Assembly (NCBI GenBank): GCA_902773165.1 | Contig: CACYDO010000184.1 | Coordinates: forward strand, 1 to 10,166 | Reading direction: 5' to 3' | Source of the DNA: an uncultured Ruminococcus sp. | GTDB lineage: Bacteria; Bacillota; Clostridia; Oscillospirales; Acutalibacteraceae | Length of the DNA stretch: 10,166 nucleotides | In this document: in pieces, positions 6,316-10,166 of the stretch | Numbering within the stretch: position 1 is the stretch's first letter | How the letters are laid out: every line of letters starts with the position of its first letter | Translations under genes and position numbers: made by a program | The notes under the pieces: generated by a model | Seen by the model: the letters and a program-made list of their open reading frames with translations, nothing else | Told to the model about the DNA's origin: nothing | Databases searched by the model: none

Positions 6316-7155
6316 ATGTGGTTGTTTTTGAAGAAGATTCGCTTCTTTAAGGATTTTAAGAGGTTTTTCAATTACATAGTTTTTGCGGTCAAGGCGGAGT
6401 TGAAATCCGAGGTTGCCGATTCGTTCCTGAGTTGGCTTTGGTGGTTTCTCGACCCGCTGCTCTATATGCTTGTTTATTCGTTTATTGCAGTTGTTGTATT
6501 TTCAAGCAACATTCCGTACTTCCCGGCGTTCGTATTTCTTGGTCTGAATACATGGGGATTGTTTAATAAAACGATAAAGGCGAGCGTAAAGCTTGTTTCC
6601 GCAAAGAAAATGATAGTTACAAAGGTCTATGTGCCTAAGTTTATGTTTGTCTTCGAGAAGCTGGGCGTTTACGGTTTCAAGATGGTTATCGCAAATCTGC
6701 TTGTTGTTGGTACTATGGCTATTTATAGGGTGCCGATAACGTGGCGCGTTGTCTGGATAATCCCGATAACGCTGGTGCTTGTGGTCGTAACCTTCGGCGT
6801 CAGCACGATCATTATGCACTTTGGTGTATTCGTTGAAGACCTTCTCAACGTTATAACAGTTGTCCTCCAGTTAGGATTTTACCTTTCAGGTATATTCTAT
6901 TCCATTGATGAAATAGGCGTAAAAAATCACGGTCAGATATACATTCCGGGACGTGTTCCCGAGCCGTGGGGCGAATGGCTTGTAAAGCTCAACCCGATGG
7001 CGCTGCTTATCACAGACCTCAGACGAGTTCTACTTTACGGAGAGAATCCGCATTGGGTAATGATGATCGCATGGTTTGTTGTAGGTGTTTTTATGTCTTT
7101 TGTTGGAATCAAGATAATTTATAAATTTGAAAACAGCTATGTAAAGGTGATTTGA
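6316..7155 (+). CDS. ABC-2 type polysaccharide/teichoic acid export permease (Wzm/TagG family)
   Basis: This is the membrane half of an ABC exporter that moves a lipid-linked glycan or teichoic-acid-type polymer across the cytoplasmic membrane. It has 279 residues, usual for the family. Six hydrophobic segments are visible near 38-62, 68-86, 118-137, 145-168, 174-196 and 248-267. An amphipathic N-terminus precedes WWFLDPLLYMLVYSFI (42-57), and the conserved tail motif LNPMALLITDLRRVLLYG (225-242) corresponds to the family NP-x-R element. The ATPase gene follows after 2 bases, confirming the pairing. The start is uncertain: AGAGG abuts ATG 6316 with no spacing, while TTG 6322, two codons on, sits 6 bases from it and is better placed. 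The substrate is inferred only from the operon. Confidence 0.9.
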   Translation: MWLFLKKIRFFKDFKRFFNYIVFAVKAELKSEVADSFLSWLWWFLDPLLYMLVYSFIAVVVFSSNIPYFPAFVFLGLNTWGLFNKTIKASVKLVSAKKMIVTKVYVPKFMFVFEKLGVYGFKMVIANLLVVGTMAIYRVPITWRVVWIIPITLVLVVVTFGVSTIIMHFGVFVEDLLNVITVVLQLGFYLSGIFYSIDEIGVKNHGQIYIPGRVPEPWGEWLVKLNPMALLITDLRRVLLYGENPHWVMMIAWFVVGVFMSFVGIKIIYKFENSYVKVI

Positions 7156-7157
7156 TT

Positions 7158-7898
7158 ATGTCAGATATTTCAGAAAATGCAATTACGGTGTCTGATGTAA
7201 AGATCAGATACAGAGTTTTTAAAAAGATATCGCTGCTTAAAACGATTCTTGCGCCTTATAAGTACAAGAAGACAGAGCTTTTCGAGGCTGTTAAAGGGGT
7301 AAGCTTTGAAGTACCTAAGGGTCAGATCCTCGGAATTGTCGGAAAAAATGGCAGCGGCAAATCGACGCTGCTTAAAGCGATCGCCGGTATCTTCTCGCCT
7401 GACGAGGGTGAGATTGATCTTCACGGTCACTCGGTTTCGCTGCTTTCCATAGGCGTAGGCTTTCAGGCAAAGCTCAGCGGACGTGAGAACATCTATCTTT
7501 CAGGCCTGCTGCTTGGATTCAGCAGACAGCAGATAGACGAAAAGCTGGATGAGATCATCGAGTTTTCCGAGCTGGGAGATTTTATTGACCGTCCGGTAAA
7601 GACGTATTCAAGCGGTATGTACTCAAAGCTTGCTTTTTCAATTACAGCTATACTCGAAACAGAGATCATGCTCATTGACGAGGTTCTCTCAGTTGGTGAC
7701 GCGAAGTTCAAGAAAAAGAGCTACGAGAAAATGAAGAGCCTTATCACCAATACAGACAGAACTGTAGTTATCGTTTCTCACAGCTCCGATACGCTCAAGC
7801 AGCTTTGCAATACTATCCTTTGGCTGCATGAGGGCGAGGTAAAAATGCAGGGCAGTTGCGAAGAGGTTCTGCCGAAGTACGAAGAGTTCATGTCCTGA
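7158..7898 (+). CDS. ABC transporter ATPase for glycan/teichoic acid export (Wzt/TagH family)
   Basis: This is the ATP-hydrolysing partner of the preceding permease. The 246 residues show all nucleotide-binding motifs: Walker A GKNGSGKST (62-70), Q-loop GFQ (101-103), signature SSGMYSKLAF (151-160), Walker B IMLIDE (170-175) and switch His208 in IVSHSS. The insert around 20-42 before the EAVKGVSFEV strand is typical of the polysaccharide-export subfamily. The protein stops just after the ATPase core, so it lacks the C-terminal glycan-binding domain of long Wzt proteins and the extra domain of B. subtilis TagH; recognition of a polymer end by this subunit is therefore not expected. The start at ATG 7158 is preferred because AAAGGTGA ends 7 bases before it; the in-frame TTG 7152 is too close. 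It lies 2 bases after the permease stop and 12 before the next gene. Confidence 0.93.
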   Translation: MSDISENAITVSDVKIRYRVFKKISLLKTILAPYKYKKTELFEAVKGVSFEVPKGQILGIVGKNGSGKSTLLKAIAGIFSPDEGEIDLHGHSVSLLSIGVGFQAKLSGRENIYLSGLLLGFSRQQIDEKLDEIIEFSELGDFIDRPVKTYSSGMYSKLAFSITAILETEIMLIDEVLSVGDAKFKKKSYEKMKSLITNTDRTVVIVSHSSDTLKQLCNTILWLHEGEVKMQGSCEEVLPKYEEFMS

Positions 7899-7910
7899 TC
7901 GGAGCAGCTT

Positions 7911-9119
7911 ATGCAGAGATTTAAAGAAAAGCTCAGTCAGGTCAAGCCTCGGGATTACTTCCATATTCTGCTCTTTCTGCTTGCGCTGCCAATTGCTCTT
8001 GTGTATAAATGCTTCAGAAGAGATCTTTGGCTGCTGTGCGACAATGGCGTTGAAGCTTCCGATAACGGCTATTGGCTTTTTGAGTACATTTGCCGCGAAC
8101 ACCCCGAGCAGGACTGCGTTTATGCTGTCAACTGTGACAGCCGTGACCGCGAAAAGGTTGAACGTATCGGAAAAACGGTGCGCTACGGCAGCTTTCTGCA
8201 CTGGATACTTTATCTGACGGCGAATGTGAACATAAGCTCGCAAAAGGGCGGAAAGCCGAATTTTGCCGTGTGTTATCTCCTTGAGGTCTATGGAATTCTG
8301 CACAACAACAGAGTCTTTTTGCAGCACGGCGTTATCCTGACAGATATAGAATTTCTTTATTATGAAAATACAAAAATGGATATGTTCGTTACGAGCACCT
8401 ACCGCGAGTGGGAGTACGTTAATGGTCATTATGGCTACCCCGAAGGCGTTGTAAAGCTTTTGGGGCTGCCGCGTTTCGACAGACTTCATGATTTTAAAAC
8501 AGTTCCAAAGCAGATCCTGATAATGCCTACGTGGCGTGACTGGCTTGGTACGGCTGCTTTGGCTAAGGATAAGGAAAAGGACAGGGCGAATTTTACTTCA
8601 AGCAAGTATTACAAATACTGGAGCGCCTTTATAAAAAGTCCCCGTCTTACGCAGATCTGCGAAAAATACGGCTGTACAGTTATGTTTTGCCCCCACAGGG
8701 ATACGCAGAGATTTCTCGATTGCTATAAAACTGATAATCCGTATATGACAATATGCGATTACGATCATTTTAACGTTCAGGAGCTTATGAAAAGCTCAGC
8801 GTTTATGGTCACGGATTTTTCGAGTGTGCAGGTGGATTTTGCTTATATGAAAAAGCCGCTTGCTTATTTTCATTTCGATTATGACGATTACTCCGCACAC
8901 CACTATCACAAGGGTTATTTCGACTACGAAAAGGACGGCTTTGGTCCTGCTTTCAGTGATGAAAACGCGCTTCTGGATTATGTTGAGAAAAAAGCAGCCG
9001 GAAATTTCACAAACGATGATGTTTATCTGAAGCGGCACAGCGAATTTTTTACGCTTTTCGACACAGACAACTGCAAGCGGAATTACGAAGCTATTCGTGA
9101 GCGTTACAGCCGGAAATAA
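7911..9119 (+). CDS. TagB/TagF-family polyol-phosphate (CDP-glycerol/ribitol-type) transferase
   Basis: This 402-residue protein matches the CDP-glycerol:poly(glycerophosphate) glycerophosphotransferase family, which adds glycerol- or ribitol-phosphate units from CDP-polyols to wall teichoic acid. Seen: a hydrophobic/basic N-terminal stretch (17-37) for membrane contact, FLQHGV (136-141), GLPRFD (185-190), MPTWRDW (205-211), CPHRD (260-264), the hallmark TDFSSVQVDFAY (301-312) with KKPLAYFHFD, and GYFDYEKDGFGP (335-346). The two His motifs (QHG and PHR) are the expected catalytic positions. Length is that of a single catalytic domain, like TagB, rather than the two-domain TagF. The start has CGGAG 6 bases upstream of ATG 7911. 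It is third in the operon, between the exporter and a Stealth protein. Whether it primes or polymerises, and whether the donor is CDP-glycerol or CDP-ribitol, cannot be told. Confidence 0.9.
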   Translation: MQRFKEKLSQVKPRDYFHILLFLLALPIALVYKCFRRDLWLLCDNGVEASDNGYWLFEYICREHPEQDCVYAVNCDSRDREKVERIGKTVRYGSFLHWILYLTANVNISSQKGGKPNFAVCYLLEVYGILHNNRVFLQHGVILTDIEFLYYENTKMDMFVTSTYREWEYVNGHYGYPEGVVKLLGLPRFDRLHDFKTVPKQILIMPTWRDWLGTAALAKDKEKDRANFTSSKYYKYWSAFIKSPRLTQICEKYGCTVMFCPHRDTQRFLDCYKTDNPYMTICDYDHFNVQELMKSSAFMVTDFSSVQVDFAYMKKPLAYFHFDYDDYSAHHYHKGYFDYEKDGFGPAFSDENALLDYVEKKAAGNFTNDDVYLKRHSEFFTLFDTDNCKRNYEAIRERYSRK

Positions 9120-9128
9120 GGAGCTAAA

Positions 9129-10139
9129 ATGAAAGAAAGCGAACAGAAACCAATAGATTTTGTCATGATCTGGGTTGACGGAAACGATAAAAAATGGAGA
9201 GCTGAAAAAGCAAAGTACGACGGAAGCGTAACAGGACCTTCCGACAGCGAGGTCCGATACCGAGATTGGGATAATCTTCGCTATTGGTTTCGCGGTGTGG
9301 AGCAATTTGCACCGTGGGTCAATAAGATCCACTTTGTTACATGGGGACATCTGCCCGAATGGCTCGATACAAGCAATCCAAAGCTGAATGTCGTAAATCA
9401 TAAGGATTATATCCCCGAAAAATATCTGCCTACGTTTTCTTCACATACGATAGAGCTTAATCTTCATCGTATCAAGGGGCTTTCGGAGCAGTTTGTGTAT
9501 TTTAACGACGATATGTTTATCACCGCGCCTGTGAAGCCCGAGGATTTCTTCAAAAACGGCGTTCCGAAAGATACATTCGCGCTTGACTGCATATGCTTTC
9601 AGTCCGACAGCGCAGGTTTTTTTAACGGCGCTGATTTAACTGTTGTTAACGATCATTTCAGCAAGAGAGAAGCAAAAAAAAGAGATTTCGGCAAATGGTT
9701 CGATCTTTCAAACGGTATCAGAAACATCATTCGTACCGTTCTTTTACTCCCGTGGGATTATTTTCCGGGGTTTTATTATCAGCATACGCCAAACAGCTTT
9801 TTGAAGTCTACATTTGAAGAGGTTTGGGATAAGGAACCGGAAACTCTCGACAAGACCTGCTGCGATAAATTTCGCAGAGAAGGCAATGTTAACCAGTGGG
9901 TTATGAAATTCTGGCAGCTTGCTTCGGGCAATTTCGTTGTAAGACCCGATAGCTTTGCTTACTGCTATCATATAAAAGAAAACAACTACGAAGCGCTTCT
10001 TAAGGATATTCCTTCGGGAAAGCACCGTATGTTATGCATAAATGACACGGCTGATACGCTCAATTTTGAAACAAAAAAAGAAGGCGTAAAGTCCGCTTTT
10101 GAAAAGCTTTTGCCTGAAAAAAGCTCATTCGAAAAGTAA
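9129..10139 (+). CDS. Stealth-family sugar-phosphate transferase (capsule/exopolysaccharide phosphotransferase)
   Basis: This 336-residue member of the Stealth family includes capsule hexose-1-phosphate transferases of bacteria and shares its core with animal GlcNAc-1-phosphotransferase. These enzymes move a sugar-1-phosphate from a nucleotide sugar to make a phosphodiester bond. Seen: CR1 DFVMIWVDGND (10-20); CR2 from RYRDWDNLRYWFRGVE (43-58), APWVNKIHFVTWG and LPTFSSHTIELNLHRIKGLSE to VYFNDDMF (123-130), whose Asp pair is the likely metal site; a CR3-like part around YYQHTPNSF (216-224) and FRREGNVNQW (248-257); a CR4-like CINDTAD (303-309). A strong AAGGAG lies 5 bases before the start, and the gap after the previous gene is 9 bases. 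Its sugar donor is unknown. Only 27 bases follow the stop, so the operon may continue. Confidence 0.92.
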   Translation: MKESEQKPIDFVMIWVDGNDKKWRAEKAKYDGSVTGPSDSEVRYRDWDNLRYWFRGVEQFAPWVNKIHFVTWGHLPEWLDTSNPKLNVVNHKDYIPEKYLPTFSSHTIELNLHRIKGLSEQFVYFNDDMFITAPVKPEDFFKNGVPKDTFALDCICFQSDSAGFFNGADLTVVNDHFSKREAKKRDFGKWFDLSNGIRNIIRTVLLLPWDYFPGFYYQHTPNSFLKSTFEEVWDKEPETLDKTCCDKFRREGNVNQWVMKFWQLASGNFVVRPDSFAYCYHIKENNYEALLKDIPSGKHRMLCINDTADTLNFETKKEGVKSAFEKLLPEKSSFEK

Positions 10140-10166
10140 AGGCAACACAGCCGAAGTTTTTTTCAA

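Noticed and set aside
7689..8489. 266-codon minus-strand open frame
   Set aside because: Antisense shadow across the end of the ATPase and start of the TagF-like gene; both sense genes show clear family motifs.
8796..9401. 201-codon minus-strand open frame
   Set aside because: Antisense to the TagF-like/Stealth junction; no ribosome site or motif.
10140..10166. Short GGC/GCC stem followed by seven T at the right edge as a terminator
   Set aside because: The stem is only 3 bp and the T-run is separated from it; the window ends before a decision is possible.
1..10166. CRISPR arrays, tRNA/rRNA genes, insertion sequences
   Set aside because: No regularly spaced repeats, no cloverleaf or rRNA-like stretches, and no transposase motifs or terminal repeats were seen on either strand.

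Overview
The window looks like a chromosomal segment of a low-to-moderate-GC Gram-positive gut or rumen bacterium, most plausibly a Ruminococcus-like clostridium. The reasons are a secreted protein ending in a two-repeat dockerin module, strong AGGAGG-type ribosome binding sites, close-to-consensus sigma-A promoters, a TagF/teichoic-type glycan locus and AT-rich intergenic DNA. The species cannot be named from the sequence alone.

Left part, minus strand (31-3968): a two-gene unit reads leftward from a perfect TTGACA/TATAAT promoter at 4061-4090. The first gene is a membrane-bound FlaA1/WbpM/CapD-type nucleotide-sugar 4,6-dehydratase. After a 57-nt gap comes glmS, glucosamine-6-phosphate synthase. 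GlmS makes the amino sugar that becomes UDP-GlcNAc, and the dehydratase family commonly uses UDP-GlcNAc, so the pair is metabolically coherent. glmS is full length (609 codons) and conserved, but codon 29, the Tyr of the RGYDSAG motif, is a TAA stop. This is either a sequence error or a nonsense mutation in a normally essential gene.

Middle (3969-4918): about 950 bases of AT-rich non-coding DNA, unusually rich in palindromes, inverted repeats and one 14-bp direct repeat. It holds the leftward promoter and one or two rightward promoters. The rightward gene (4919-6025) encodes a secreted CHAP-type cell-wall amidase/endopeptidase with a very acidic linker and a C-terminal dockerin, which would let it attach to a cohesin-bearing scaffold. 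It ends at a strong intrinsic terminator.

Right part, plus strand (6141-10139): a consensus-like promoter and a structured leader of about 140 nt precede a tight four-gene operon. The order is ABC-2 polysaccharide/teichoic acid export permease (Wzm/TagG type), its ATPase (Wzt/TagH type without a C-terminal glycan-binding domain), a TagB/TagF-family polyol-phosphate transferase, and a Stealth-family sugar-phosphate transferase. Together they suggest synthesis and export of a phosphodiester-linked cell-surface glycan. The operon probably continues past the right edge. No tRNA, rRNA, CRISPR array or mobile element was seen.
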